Shown: piece by piece, positions 17,173 to 25,484 of the stretch
Position numbering within the stretch: position 1 is the first letter of the stretch
Layout: every line of letters starts with the position of its first letter
Source: Bacteroidales bacterium
Lineage (GTDB): Bacteria > Bacteroidota > Bacteroidia > Bacteroidales > UBA12077
NCBI GenBank assembly: GCA_013138975.1
Contig: WTBR01000142.1
Span: forward strand, 1 to 45,624
Reading direction: 5' to 3'
DNA length: 45,624 nucleotides
Position numbers and translations under genes: made by a program
Notes under the pieces: model-generated
The model's database searches: none
Seen by the model: the letters and a program-made list of their open reading frames with translations, nothing else
What the model was told of the DNA's origin: nothing

Positions 17173-17370
17173 AATTGAAATAATTAGATTAAAAAAATGA
17201 TGGTTAAGTTAATAAAAAAGATATTACTTATAAAGATTTAAGTATGTTTTTGCAAATTTTTCTGTTTTTACAATTTTTTTTTATCGATAAAGTGTATTTA
17301 TATTTATTTATTAAATCACTTTAATCCAATAAATTATTTATTTTCGCAGTCAATAATTAAAGAATAAATT

Positions 17371-18228
17371 ATGATTGATATTAAAAAACACAGCTTATAC
17401 AAACCTATGGAGGTTGATTCAGTATTGTCAAATCTTTTTAATATTTATTTAAAGAAATTTTTGGTATTGTTTATTTCAAGTTTTATTGCTGCATTAATTA
17501 TTCAAGTTGTTTTTTATCAGCTAGGTTTTCTGGAACTAACAAAAATATCAGATCAAGAAGAAATGATTGCGGCTTTTCTTGGAATGAGAAATGAGCTCAT
17601 AATCGGATCGGTTACGTATTTTGTAATTTACGGTATGTTAATTTGTTTCCTAATTAATTATATAATTAGAAGTGATGTAGATTCAGATTTATCATTGAAA
17701 GAAACTCTTGTTAATTCTATAAAGAATAATTCTGTTCATTTAATTTTCTTCCTTATATTATCAATGGTAATTATTATTTTAGGAGCTTTCTTGGGTGTTA
17801 TTGTTTTGATAATTGGATCTTTTCTTGCAATGTTTTATTTAGTAACTGTTCTTGTTCCCGGAGGTGCGATTATTGTTGCTGAGGATAAAAATGCTTTTGA
17901 AGCAATTCGAAGAGCATTTTCTTTAACGCATAAAGATTTTTGGTCAACATTGGGTGCTGTAATTTTGTATTTTCTGATTATGATTCTGATTATGATAGTA
18001 ATGAATGCAATTGTTGCAATACCATTTGTTTTTAAATTTGTAAGTAATTGGCAAGAAACAAACAGTTTTCGTGAAATATTTAATATGCAATCATATGATA
18101 TTGGTAGTTGGGTAATTATCTTAAATTCTATAGTTGCTGCAGTAACTTATCCATTCTTTGCAATTCTTTCCGTTGTTATGTATTTTAAATTAAAGTTTAT
18201 AGAAGATCAAAATACATTAATTCAATAA
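17371..18228 (+). CDS. Polytopic membrane protein (YciC/GDPD-membrane-domain-like)
   Basis: 285 residues with about six membrane helices. It begins with PMEVDSVLSNLFNIYLKKF, resembling proteins that start with 'dil..sf.lyr.nf..ll', and has PGGAIIVAEDKNAFEAIRRA followed by FSLTHKDFW in the middle. The latter is the typical '..E..s..eAi.rSw.Lt...fw' segment of YciC-like and glycerophosphodiesterase-associated membrane domains. The function of these is poorly known. A weak -7-like box (TATTTTCG, 17339-17346) stands upstream. The gene is monocistronic. Confidence 0.75.
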   Translation: MIDIKKHSLYKPMEVDSVLSNLFNIYLKKFLVLFISSFIAALIIQVVFYQLGFLELTKISDQEEMIAAFLGMRNELIIGSVTYFVIYGMLICFLINYIIRSDVDSDLSLKETLVNSIKNNSVHLIFFLILSMVIIILGAFLGVIVLIIGSFLAMFYLVTVLVPGGAIIVAEDKNAFEAIRRAFSLTHKDFWSTLGAVILYFLIMILIMIVMNAIVAIPFVFKFVSNWQETNSFREIFNMQSYDIGSWVIILNSIVAAVTYPFFAILSVVMYFKLKFIEDQNTLIQ

Positions 18229-18329
18229 GTACTTTACAAAAAAGATTTATCGTGATTTTTCGCATCAGGAGAAAAATATAATATATTTTTTCAACACGAC
18301 GCAACCTTTTTTTATTTTGCTACATCTAC

Positions 18330-18446
18330 AAAGTAGCATCAATTAAATATTTGTTTTGTTTCAATACCCTAACCTAAATAATGATACTGCTATTAGTTTG
18401 CAGTAATTTTCAAAGACAGGCGGTGTTAATAGCACCGCTTTTTTTG
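18330..18446 (+). ncRNA. Possible small transcript ending in a terminator
   Basis: The 270-base gap after the membrane protein holds several hairpins in a row: TGCTAC / GTAGCA (about 18320-18343), TACTGC / GCAGTA (18385-18405), then the GC-rich stem GCGGTG / CACCGC (18420-18438) with a run of seven Ts. A TATTTTG-like box precedes the first. It may be a small RNA or a leader/read-through terminator; the last hairpin is a good terminator, but the RNA gene itself is speculative. Confidence 0.25.
18420..18446 (+). terminator. Strong terminator before the lipoprotein gene
   Basis: Stem GCGGTG / CACCGC with a 7-base loop followed by TTTTTTTG. Confidence 0.75.
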
Positions 18447-18499
18447 TACACATAATTGTAATTATTTTTTTAATATATCAGTACTTTTAATATATAATT

Positions 18500-18904
18500 A
18501 TGAGAAAATTTATTATTCTAATATTGCTATTACCTATATTTTTAAATTCTTGCGATGATGCAACTATTTCCAAAAAGGATTTATTAACAAAAAGCTGGAG
18601 CCTTAACGAAACAACTTTAAACGGAGAATTTTATGATCATGAAGCTATTTATTTGAAAAATAGCAATTATACATTTATGGATGATGAAACGGTTCAAATT
18701 GTAATAGCTCAAAGTTCTGAAATTCTAAATGGTACTTGGCAATTTGTAAATAAAGATACAGAATTAACTATTGCTTTTTCAGGTGTAATATATGTATATA
18801 CTATTGTGAAATTAGATAATTCAAATTTATGCTTGTCAAGAATTGAGTCAGGTGATGTTTATTTATATAACTTTAGTAAGAATCTAATAGAATGTTTCAC
18901 ATAA
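18500..18904 (+). CDS. Small lipocalin-like lipoprotein
   Basis: 134 residues with a lipoprotein signal peptide (FIILILLLPIFLNSC, lipid-bearing Cys18). The mature part carries LLTKSWSLNETTLNG and LNGTWQFVNKDTELTI, the pattern of Bacteroidota lipocalin-like lipoproteins, in which 'L.G.W.l' opens a small beta-barrel. Ligand and role are unknown. A perfect palindrome follows (18919-18942). Confidence 0.72.
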   Translation: MRKFIILILLLPIFLNSCDDATISKKDLLTKSWSLNETTLNGEFYDHEAIYLKNSNYTFMDDETVQIVIAQSSEILNGTWQFVNKDTELTIAFSGVIYVYTIVKLDNSNLCLSRIESGDVYLYNFSKNLIECFT

Positions 18905-18918
18905 CCTGAAGTAATTTA

Positions 18919-18942
18919 ATGAACATATTATAATATGTTCAT
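18919..18942. repeat. 24-bp perfect palindrome
   Basis: ATGAACATATTA joined to its exact complement, between the lipoprotein gene and yaaA. It is AT-rich, without a loop, and followed by GTTTCT and an A-run. It may act as a weak terminator for the lipoprotein gene or as an operator for yaaA, 37 bases downstream. Confidence 0.5.
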
Positions 18943-18978
18943 GTTTCTAAAAAAAAACATTCTGGCTAAATAATAATT

Positions 18979-19743
18979 ATGATTACTATAATATCTCCTG
19001 CAAAAACCTTGGACTTTAAATCGGAAGTTCAAACCAAGCAACATTCGCAACCATATTTTTTAAAAGAATCAAAAATTTTGATTGAGGAACTTCGAAAATT
19101 AAATCCACATGATATTGTTCGTTTAATGAAAGTAAATGATGATATCGCATTTCTTAATTTCAAAAGGAATTTATCGTGGCGAACTCCCTTTTCACTTGAT
19201 AATGCAAAACAAGCTTTATTAGCATTTCGAGGACAAGTTTATATTGGATTAGATGCAAAAACTTTAACCGAAGACGATTTATTATTTGCACAAGATCATT
19301 TAAGAATTTTATCAGGATTATATGGAATATTGAAACCTCTTACTTTAATGCAAGCATATCGCTTGGAGATGAGTATTCCATTAAAAAATCCTATGGGAAA
19401 AAATTTATATGAGTTTTGGGGAACAAAAATAAATGAAGTTATTAATAGTGAATTGCAAGATCATAAACATAAAGTTCTAATTAATTTAGCCTCAAACGAA
19501 TATTTTAAAGTAATAAAACATAAATTAATTAAAAGTGAAATAATTACACCTGTTTTTAAAGAGGATAGAGGAGATAGTTTTAAAGTCATTACGGTTTATG
19601 CAAAAAATGCACGTGGTTTAATGAGTCGATTTATAATTCAAAATAGAATTGAAAATCCCGAAGATATAAAAGCTTTTGATTCTGAAGACTATTTATATAA
19701 TCGAGATTTATCTACAGAAAAGGAGTGGGTGTTTACGCGATAA
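18979..19743 (+). CDS. yaaA: Peroxide-stress protein YaaA (DUF328/UPF0246)
   Basis: 254 residues covering the whole UPF0246 family: MITIISPAKTLDF at the start, the central FRGQVYIGLDAKTL, LRILSGLYGILKPL and MQAYRLEM, and NLASNEYFKVI towards the end. In E. coli YaaA lowers free intracellular iron under hydrogen peroxide stress and binds DNA; the same role is presumed here. It is convergent with the frameshifted gene downstream. Confidence 0.95.
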   Translation: MITIISPAKTLDFKSEVQTKQHSQPYFLKESKILIEELRKLNPHDIVRLMKVNDDIAFLNFKRNLSWRTPFSLDNAKQALLAFRGQVYIGLDAKTLTEDDLLFAQDHLRILSGLYGILKPLTLMQAYRLEMSIPLKNPMGKNLYEFWGTKINEVINSELQDHKHKVLINLASNEYFKVIKHKLIKSEIITPVFKEDRGDSFKVITVYAKNARGLMSRFIIQNRIENPEDIKAFDSEDYLYNRDLSTEKEWVFTR

Positions 19744-19748
19744 TTTGG

Positions 19749-20566
19749 TTATTTTTCATAGATTTTCGTATTAGCAAAATGAATATTTTTAATCCATATC
19801 TTTGTTGGTGAAGATAGAGCAATTTTAGAAAAACTTGGAGTTCCTCCAGAAGGTCCACCACCTTTTCCTCCTCCTTTAGGTGCACCGCCACCACTGCGTC
19901 CACCAGAACCTCCTCCACCTGACATTCCTCCTGGTTGGTTATTCATTCCTGATGGTCTGTTGCCTGAATGAGGTGTTTTCAATACTCCTGTTTCCAAGCC
20001 TATATTTAATGTTTTTATAGATAAATTAGAGTAATCGGAATAAATTGATTTAAAAGGAATTTTCATTTCAAATTAAGCGATTTAAAATCGCCTTGAGCTA
20101 TTGATACTTCAATTCCATATGGATTATTAGATATGTAATATATTGTATTGGAATTATTGAATCCTATAAACTCTACATCAAGGATTTGATCATCATCCCA
20201 AATTGGAGCATTCGGGATATTACCCTTTGAACCTTTATCCTTTGCTGATAAAAAAGCTTTCTGCATTGGACAGTTTATACCTAGATTCTCTTTTTTCTTT
20301 CCTGTAGTATCTACCCAAACCGTTAATCCGGCTAACATCATTTTTCTTTGTATAGATTGATCATTAACATTAATTCGGAGATACAAATTTTCGTTGTCGT
20401 TTGAGACTCCATACGAGAAACCATTCTGATCTTTCGAATCAAGTGCAGAGATCCAGTCAGAAGAAGAACCGTCAATAATTAAAGGCGTTTTTTGGTATGT
20501 TGCTTCATATGTACTACAACCAGAAAAAAAGAGAGTTGCCAAAACAATAATTGCTTTTATTTTCAT
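19749..20566 (-). pseudogene. Lipoprotein with glycine-rich tail, frameshifted
   Basis: Frame 1 (20566 to 20063; preferred ATG at 20566) starts with a lipoprotein signal (LATLFFSGC), then PLIIDGSSSDWISALDS and VWVDTTGKKKENLGI, and ends DFKSLNLK. Frame 2 (20066 to 19749) starts MKIPFKSIYSDYSNLSIK and ends with a Gly-rich stretch (PGGMSGGGGSGGRSGGG). In Bacteroidota I recall one continuous protein with 'IDG...DW', 'WIDTTGKK..' , '..YE..IPFKS.Y' and a GG-rich tail. The two frames meet at ATGA exactly where the continuous protein should read '(L)xYEMKIPF', so a one-base deletion is the likely cause. Alternatively it is two translationally coupled genes. Function unknown. Confidence 0.6.
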
Positions 20567-20790
20567 ATTAATCACATTAAAAAATTTCTTTATATAGTTT
20601 ATAATTGATTAGAAACATAAAATCTGAAAATATTACATTTTCTTATTTTTTTACAAATATTAGTAGGACAAGCGATAGATAAAAATAATATCTACGAATT
20701 AGGAATTAACTATGATAGAAATGTCTTTTTTATCTATGAGTTTAGAGAATATAAGACTATATGAATAACTCATTATAAGATATCTTTTTA

Positions 20791-20798
20791 TACCTTTG
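20791..20798 (+). promoter_or_regulatory. Promoter -7 box of the DUF5063 operon
   Basis: TACCTTTG matches TAnnTTTG; the ATG follows 20 bases after it. Confidence 0.5.
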
Positions 20799-20817
20799 CC
20801 CTAATTTTTTGAAAAAT

Positions 20818-21456
20818 ATGGAAGAGAATTTTGAAAATAACATTGTTTCCTCACAAAATATTACTGAGTTTGTTACTATAGTAGGAGAATATTGTGTTTT
20901 TGTGGAGAATACCTTAAGGTTCTCTAAGAAGGATTTCTTAGAGAAAAGCGGAAAGTTGTTGCCTTTGATCTATTTAAAAATGCGTCTTTTACCGAGATTT
21001 GAATCTATTTTTGATGACGATAATGAGAAATTTGTTAATGAAGAGGAGTGGGACATTATTCATGATGCAGTCCAAAAAAAACTGGGATTACATGATGAAT
21101 ATAGAGATGTATTTGATCCTTTAATACATGAACAGTTAGAACAAAGTATAGCAACTATTTCAGATAATTTAGCAGATATATATCAGGATCTAAAAAACTT
21201 TAGTACTCTTTATAACATTGGAACTGAAGAAATAATGAATGATGCCATATGGGAATGTCAATTAAATTTCGAAGAATTTTGGGGGCAGAAACTTTTAAAT
21301 GCCTTAAAAGCAATTCATAATGTATATTTTGGAGAGGATGATTTGGAAGAGGATGAAGAAAATAGTGAAAATGAAAGCGACCCCGATGATGATATTGATA
21401 CAAGCCATTGGATACTTTCAAAGCGACAGGCAGATTATAGAAAAGGAGAGGAGTAG
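20818..21456 (+). CDS. DUF5063 domain protein
   Basis: 212 residues from the ATG at 20818 (a TTG nine bases earlier is less likely). It is mostly helical and acidic, with the N-terminal pattern FVTIVGEYCVFVEN, a central KMRLLP, NLADIYQDLKNF, and an Asp/Glu-rich tail (about 175-200). This is the pattern of DUF5063 proteins that precede a 3'-5' exonuclease and an RlmI-type methyltransferase in Bacteroidota. Its stop codon touches the next start codon (TAG ATG), so translation is coupled. Biochemical role unknown. Confidence 0.8.
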   Translation: MEENFENNIVSSQNITEFVTIVGEYCVFVENTLRFSKKDFLEKSGKLLPLIYLKMRLLPRFESIFDDDNEKFVNEEEWDIIHDAVQKKLGLHDEYRDVFDPLIHEQLEQSIATISDNLADIYQDLKNFSTLYNIGTEEIMNDAIWECQLNFEEFWGQKLLNALKAIHNVYFGEDDLEEDEENSENESDPDDDIDTSHWILSKRQADYRKGEE

Positions 21457-22041
21457 ATGTTTGCAGAAAATGTAACCACTGAGGAAATCAATGAATTGTC
21501 TCTTTATCAGTTTGATGGAGGAACTTTTATTATTGATACATTTGAAAAACTAGATTTTTATTTGCCTTTATTAAAAGAGCAGAAAATTCTGGGTTTTGAT
21601 ACAGAAACTAAACCAACATTTAAAAAGGGGAAATTAAATCCAGTATCATTATTGCAGTTAACTTCAATAACTCAAGCATTTTTAATTAGGATAAACAAAA
21701 TTGGTTTACCAAAGGAAATAGTAGATATCCTAATGAATAGTAATGTTAAAAAAATTGGATTGGCAATAAAAGATGATTTAAAAATATTAAAAGAAATAGC
21801 AGGCTTTGAACCAACCAGTTTTATCGATTTGCAAAATTATGTTGGTGATTTTGGTATTGTGGCAATGAGTTTAAAGAAAATTACTGCAATTGTTTTAAAT
21901 AAAAGAATATCTAAATCACAGCAAGTAACAAACTGGGAAAGAGATGAATTGTCAGAAGCTCAACAAATATATGCTGCAACCGATGCGTGGGCATGCTTGA
22001 AAGTATATAATAAACTAAATCAAGAAAAAATAAATTATTAA
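21457..22041 (+). CDS. 3'-5' exonuclease (RNase D/DnaQ-like fold)
   Basis: 194 residues forming a single DEDD-type exonuclease domain. Visible are the first motif GFDTETKPTFK (D-x-E), the second around IGLAIKDDLKIL, and the third YAATDAWACLKVY with the tyrosine and aspartate of the DEDDy subclass. No HRDC domain is present, so it is shorter than RNase D. It lies directly after the DUF5063 gene and 4 bases before the methyltransferase gene, suggesting a role in RNA or DNA end processing tied to ribosome maintenance (inference). Confidence 0.9.
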   Translation: MFAENVTTEEINELSLYQFDGGTFIIDTFEKLDFYLPLLKEQKILGFDTETKPTFKKGKLNPVSLLQLTSITQAFLIRINKIGLPKEIVDILMNSNVKKIGLAIKDDLKILKEIAGFEPTSFIDLQNYVGDFGIVAMSLKKITAIVLNKRISKSQQVTNWERDELSEAQQIYAATDAWACLKVYNKLNQEKINY

Positions 22042-22045
22042 AAAT

Positions 22046-23230
22046 ATGGATTACCCAAAAGTGATATTGAAATCAGGAAAAGATCAGTCGGTAAGACGTT
22101 ACCATCCATGGATTTTTTCTGGTGCTATTAAAAAAATTATTGGAAATGTCAACGAGGGCGATTTAGTTTTTGTCACTGATAATAAAGATGAGTTTTTGGC
22201 TTTAGGTCATTATCAAATAGGATCTATAGCTGTTAGAATAATTTCGTTTGAAGAAATTGAAATAAATGACAGTTTTTGGAAAGAAAAAATAAGTAAAGCT
22301 TATAATTTTAGAAAAGAGTTTGGTTTAGCTGAAAATGAGAATACCAATGTTTATCGTTTAGTACACGCCGAAGGTGATGGATTACCTGGTTTAATTATCG
22401 ATTTTTATAATGGAACTGCAGTTCTTCAGATGCATTCAATTGGAATGTATTTAAATAGAGAGCATATTATAAATGCATTAAAGGAACTCTATGGTGATAA
22501 ATTAAAAGCTGTTTACGATAAAAGCGAAAATACGATACCTTTTAAATCGGATATTGAAGCAAAAAACGGTTATATATATGGAGAATCAAGTGAAAAAACT
22601 GTGGTTGAATATGGAAATAAGTTTAAGATAAACTGGGAAGATGGACAAAAAACAGGCTTTTTTATTGATCAACGTGAAAGTAGAAAGTTATTGGCTGAAT
22701 ATTCAAAAGATAAATCAGTACTAAATGTGTTTGGTTATACCGGAGGATTCTCTGTTTATGCAATGCAAGGAGGAGCCAAATTAGTACATTCTGTTGATAG
22801 TTCTAAAAAAGCAATTGATCTTACCAACGAAAATATTGATCTTAATTTTGAAGATACTAGCAGGCATGAAGCATTTGCTGTTGATGCATTTGAGTATTTA
22901 AACGATATTAAAGATAAATATGATATAATTATTCTTGATCCTCCTGCATTTGCAAAACATCAAAATGTATTACATAATGCATTACAGGGGTATAAACGTC
23001 TAAATATTAAAGCAATAGAGAATATTAAACTAGGAGGATTGATTTTTACATTTTCATGCTCGCAAGTTGTTAGTAAAGAAAACTTCAGAAAAACACTCTT
23101 CACAGCAGCTGCTAATACAGGTCGTAATGTTAGAATTTTACATCAAATAAGTCAGCCAATAGATCATGCTGTTAATTTGTATCATCCTGAGAGTGAGTAT
23201 CTAAAGGGTTTGGTTGTATATGTTGAGTAA
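22046..23230 (+). CDS. RlmI-like 23S rRNA (cytosine-C5) methyltransferase
   Basis: 394 residues. N-terminal PUA-type domain (LKSGKDQSVRRYHPWIFSGA), an EEHUD-like middle, and a Rossmann methyltransferase domain from about 190: FFIDQRESRK, the SAM loop VLNVFGYTGGFSVYA, motif IV DIIILDPPAFAK, and the catalytic-type Cys region TFSCSQVV. It is homologous to E. coli RlmI, which methylates C1962 of 23S rRNA. It is the third gene of the DUF5063-exonuclease-methyltransferase operon, and a long hairpin follows. Confidence 0.92.
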   Translation: MDYPKVILKSGKDQSVRRYHPWIFSGAIKKIIGNVNEGDLVFVTDNKDEFLALGHYQIGSIAVRIISFEEIEINDSFWKEKISKAYNFRKEFGLAENENTNVYRLVHAEGDGLPGLIIDFYNGTAVLQMHSIGMYLNREHIINALKELYGDKLKAVYDKSENTIPFKSDIEAKNGYIYGESSEKTVVEYGNKFKINWEDGQKTGFFIDQRESRKLLAEYSKDKSVLNVFGYTGGFSVYAMQGGAKLVHSVDSSKKAIDLTNENIDLNFEDTSRHEAFAVDAFEYLNDIKDKYDIIILDPPAFAKHQNVLHNALQGYKRLNIKAIENIKLGGLIFTFSCSQVVSKENFRKTLFTAAANTGRNVRILHQISQPIDHAVNLYHPESEYLKGLVVYVE

Positions 23231-23260
23231 TTCTTATTAGTTACATAATCTCAATTATAG

Positions 23261-23312
23261 ATAAAAGAAGAAATTTTTACTTATTGCAATAAGTTAAAAT
23301 TTCTTCTTTTAT
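23261..23312. terminator. Long perfect hairpin after the RlmI-like gene
   Basis: The arms ATAAAAGAAGAAATTTT (23261-23277) and its exact complement (23296-23312) form a 17-bp stem with an 18-base loop. It can act as a terminator and marks the left border of the accessory island. Confidence 0.7.
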
Positions 23313-23323
23313 CGTTATTAAAG

Positions 23324-23434
23324 GCCCCTATGAGCGTAGAATAGTAACAGAATAAATTGAAATCGATAGAAGTTTGGCGTAGTTTAGCGTTAGCGTAAAA
23401 CGTCGTTCTATTTTGGTAGCATTTGCTACATTAA
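23324..23434 (+). repeat. Island direct repeat, copy 1 (about 111 bp)
   Basis: Starts GCCCCTATGAGCGTAGAATA and ends GGTAGCATTTGCTACATTAA. A second copy of about 109 bp lies at 26575-26683 in the same orientation, with a few substitutions and small indels. Its end is a small hairpin (GTAGC / GCTAC). The two copies bracket the first three cassettes of the island. Confidence 0.85.
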
Positions 23435-23716
23435 AGTACCTGTATTTGCAACAGGACATCAGATAGAGACTAAGATGTAGCTTATTGTTTTACTCTTCAA
23501 ATTAAAAATAGCAGTTAAAAACTACAAGAATAAATTCGACGTAGCAAATGTTAATTCGTGCAAGACACTTTCTTTTTATTAAGTATTGAATAGGATATTG
23601 CTTAAGATTAATTATTTTTAAGTCTACAAAAAAAATATAAAGTAGTGGTTTTATATTTTCTTGTATGTATACGATATAATTGATTGTGTGGGAGATGTAT
23701 TAGTTATACAGAAGAA
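23435..23716. other. Gene-free stretch before the cassette array
   Basis: No open frame of note. It contains a small hairpin CCTGT / ACAGG near 23442-23460 and a partial inverted echo of the repeat end (GTAGCAAATG near 23544). If an attI-like site existed it would lie near the right end, but none can be identified from sequence alone. Confidence 0.4.
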
Positions 23717-23740
23717 ATATGTGTCACTAGTGACACATAT
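23717..23740. promoter_or_regulatory. 24-bp perfect palindrome in front of the first cassette
   Basis: ATATGTGTCACT joined to its exact complement, centred on CTAG. It ends six bases before the first cassette boundary (GTTAAGTTAC, 23747) and 20 bases before the endonuclease ATG. Likely an operator for a dimeric repressor or a recombination-site arm. Confidence 0.6.
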
Positions 23741-23760
23741 AAATTTGTTAAGTTACATAA

Positions 23761-24654
23761 ATGGACAGAATAATTCTTTGCGACTCTAAAGATCATGCTT
23801 ATCAGTTATCTAAAGATATTTGGGAGAAGGAGAGTTATACAGTAATGAATAGAGATAGCTCAGGTGCGGAACGAATGTTTGGCATTGACGAGAACTTTCT
23901 AACCGAACAGTTTGGGCTTCATGTACCACTAAAATATTGGGGAAAACTCCCAGTAAAATATAAAACTAATATCCAGAATAAAACCCCACTATGGGTAAAT
24001 GAGGAGTTTATTAATGGTGAGCCATTTTTTGCTCTCGGAGTTGGTCAGTTCGGATTCGCAAACGTTAATCCTATAGAAAATCGAAAGATCCTCCAAGGAA
24101 ATTACAGTCCTGAAATAATTGCAGAAGCTAGAAATACCACCAGAATTTATACAACTATAATTCAAAACCGAGCAACACGAATTATTAACGATATTCTATC
24201 AAAGCCCATTAATGCTGCAAAACTATTGGAAACTCTTGATCCGTATGTCTTTGAAGAGTTAATTGCTGAATTACTTGTGGACAAAGGGTTTGACATATAT
24301 TTAACTAAAGGAAGTGGTGATGGAGGAAAAGATATAATGGCTGCTTATACGTTTGACGATGAACCTGTTCTAATGATGGTTGAATGTAAAAGGAGGAAAC
24401 ATTCATCCACTTTTGGTCCAGCTGAAGTCAGAGCTTTGATAGGTCAGTATTTCATGGATAAAGGAGAAAAAAACATAACACATCTTGCACTTATGACAAC
24501 ATCAAATTCTATTGGTCCTGAGGCATTGCGAATGGAAGAAAAATTGGATGAATTGAGTATTAAAAACTGCCAAGGAATATTAGATTGGATTAAAGGGTAC
24601 GGTCAAATAAAAAATGGACTTTGGATGCCTGAAAAGTTTAATGAAATAATCTAA
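23761..24654 (+). CDS. Mrr-type restriction endonuclease-like protein (cassette 1)
   Basis: 297 residues. The C-terminal half (about 160-280) is a PD-(D/E)xK nuclease of the Mrr_cat type: FEELIAELLVDKGFDIYLT, then GSGDGGKDI with D191, and VECKRRK with E208 and K210 as the E-x-K pair. The N-terminal 150 residues show no recognised domain and may be a sensing or binding part. Mrr-like enzymes cut foreign, often methylated, DNA. There is no methyltransferase partner nearby, so a type IV-like defence role is plausible (inference). The gene begins 4 bases after the cassette-boundary sequence GTTAAGTTAC and ends 2 bases before its complement. Confidence 0.85.
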   Translation: MDRIILCDSKDHAYQLSKDIWEKESYTVMNRDSSGAERMFGIDENFLTEQFGLHVPLKYWGKLPVKYKTNIQNKTPLWVNEEFINGEPFFALGVGQFGFANVNPIENRKILQGNYSPEIIAEARNTTRIYTTIIQNRATRIINDILSKPINAAKLLETLDPYVFEELIAELLVDKGFDIYLTKGSGDGGKDIMAAYTFDDEPVLMMVECKRRKHSSTFGPAEVRALIGQYFMDKGEKNITHLALMTTSNSIGPEALRMEEKLDELSIKNCQGILDWIKGYGQIKNGLWMPEKFNEII

Positions 24655-24656
24655 AC

Positions 24657-24712
24657 GTAACTTAACAAAGCCTAAACTGCATTGAAACGCAGTTTAGCCA
24701 AACCGTTATGAG
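24657..24712 (+). repeat. attC-like site of cassette 1
   Basis: TAAC (24663-24666) pairs with GTTA (24705-24708). Inside, CTAAACTGC (24672-24680) pairs perfectly with GCAGTTTAG (24689-24697), separated from the outer boxes by unpaired spacers. R''-like ACTTAAC fits RYYYAAC. The 46-bp core is short for attC. Confidence 0.7.
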
Positions 24713-24745
24713 TAATGCTAGTTTTCCACAAATAGATAAGACAAA

Positions 24746-25225
24746 ATGGAAAAAATAGAACCAGTAACAATTGAATTCCCAGAAGAAGTACTTTTTATAT
24801 TTTTATACCTTAGTAAAAGAAAAAGAAAAAAGGCTACAATTAACCAGACAGTTCTTGAACTAAATGATATAAACTTTAGTATTTCTGAAATTAAAGAAAA
24901 TCTTTATTTTAAAACTTTTAAAGAAACATACTTTGACATCATTAAGGAAACTGATAATTCCGTGACATTAAAACTTACTAAAGCGGGTATTGAATTATTA
25001 CCTTATATCGTCTATGAAAGAAAAATAATTAGGTATAATTTTTTTGTTAAACTGGTGATTGTTTTTTACAAAATTGATAAGTTAATCTCTAGGTTTGTAA
25101 AGAAATATTTATTCAAACAGAAGAGCCCATTGCAAATAATTTTTAGAGTTATTTCATGGATAATATTAGCAATATTAAGCTCATTAATTGGAATCTATAT
25201 TGCTAAACTGATAGAAAATTCTTGA
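24746..25225 (+). CDS. Unknown protein with a C-terminal membrane helix (cassette 2)
   Basis: 159 residues. The first roughly 95 residues are soluble and charged (FLYLSKRKRKKATINQTVLE, then LKLTKAGIELLPYIVYERK) and could form a winged-helix-like fold. The rest contains a basic amphipathic stretch (FYKIDKLISRFVKKYLFKQK) and a hydrophobic helix at about 132-153 (VISWIILAILSSLIGIYIA). No family is recognised. It is the sole gene of a cassette between the attC-like sites of the endonuclease and itself. Membrane-tail proteins in such arrays are often effectors or immunity proteins, but nothing here proves that. Confidence 0.7.
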   Translation: MEKIEPVTIEFPEEVLFIFLYLSKRKRKKATINQTVLELNDINFSISEIKENLYFKTFKETYFDIIKETDNSVTLKLTKAGIELLPYIVYERKIIRYNFFVKLVIVFYKIDKLISRFVKKYLFKQKSPLQIIFRVISWIILAILSSLIGIYIAKLIENS

Positions 25226-25238
25226 AAAGAAGGATAAA

Positions 25239-25388
25239 TAGCACTACTCACAACAGCGGGTAAACTTTAAGCGGGGTTTTTGGTGGTTTTCAAACTTATT
25301 GCTATCTTCAACTTTTATTAACGGCGGATAATGAAACAGGGGCGAAATCCCCGCCAAAAGTTACCCGCGACACGTTGGGGATAATACG
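25239..25388 (+). repeat. attC-like site of cassette 2
   Basis: Outer CAAC (25251-25254) / GTTG (25374-25377). Inner arms CGGGTAA (25257-25263) / TTACCCG (25361-25367) and GCGGGG (25271-25276) / CCCCGC (25349-25354), with a long variable loop. Total about 127 bp between boxes, within the usual attC range. The 16 bases opening it are the inverted complement of the cassette's 5' end. Confidence 0.7.
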
Positions 25389-25484
25389 AAAGAGCTCCAC
25401 TTCGCAGAAATCATTGTCATTGGTTTATAAGCCAAATATTTATGTAATTTAATATTACCTAATGATTTTAGTAAAGGATTGAAA

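Noticed and set aside
19733..19918. Val/Leu-rich 61-codon frame overlapping the glycine-rich tail
   Set aside because: Alternative frame of the Gly-rich repeats; no start context and no family.
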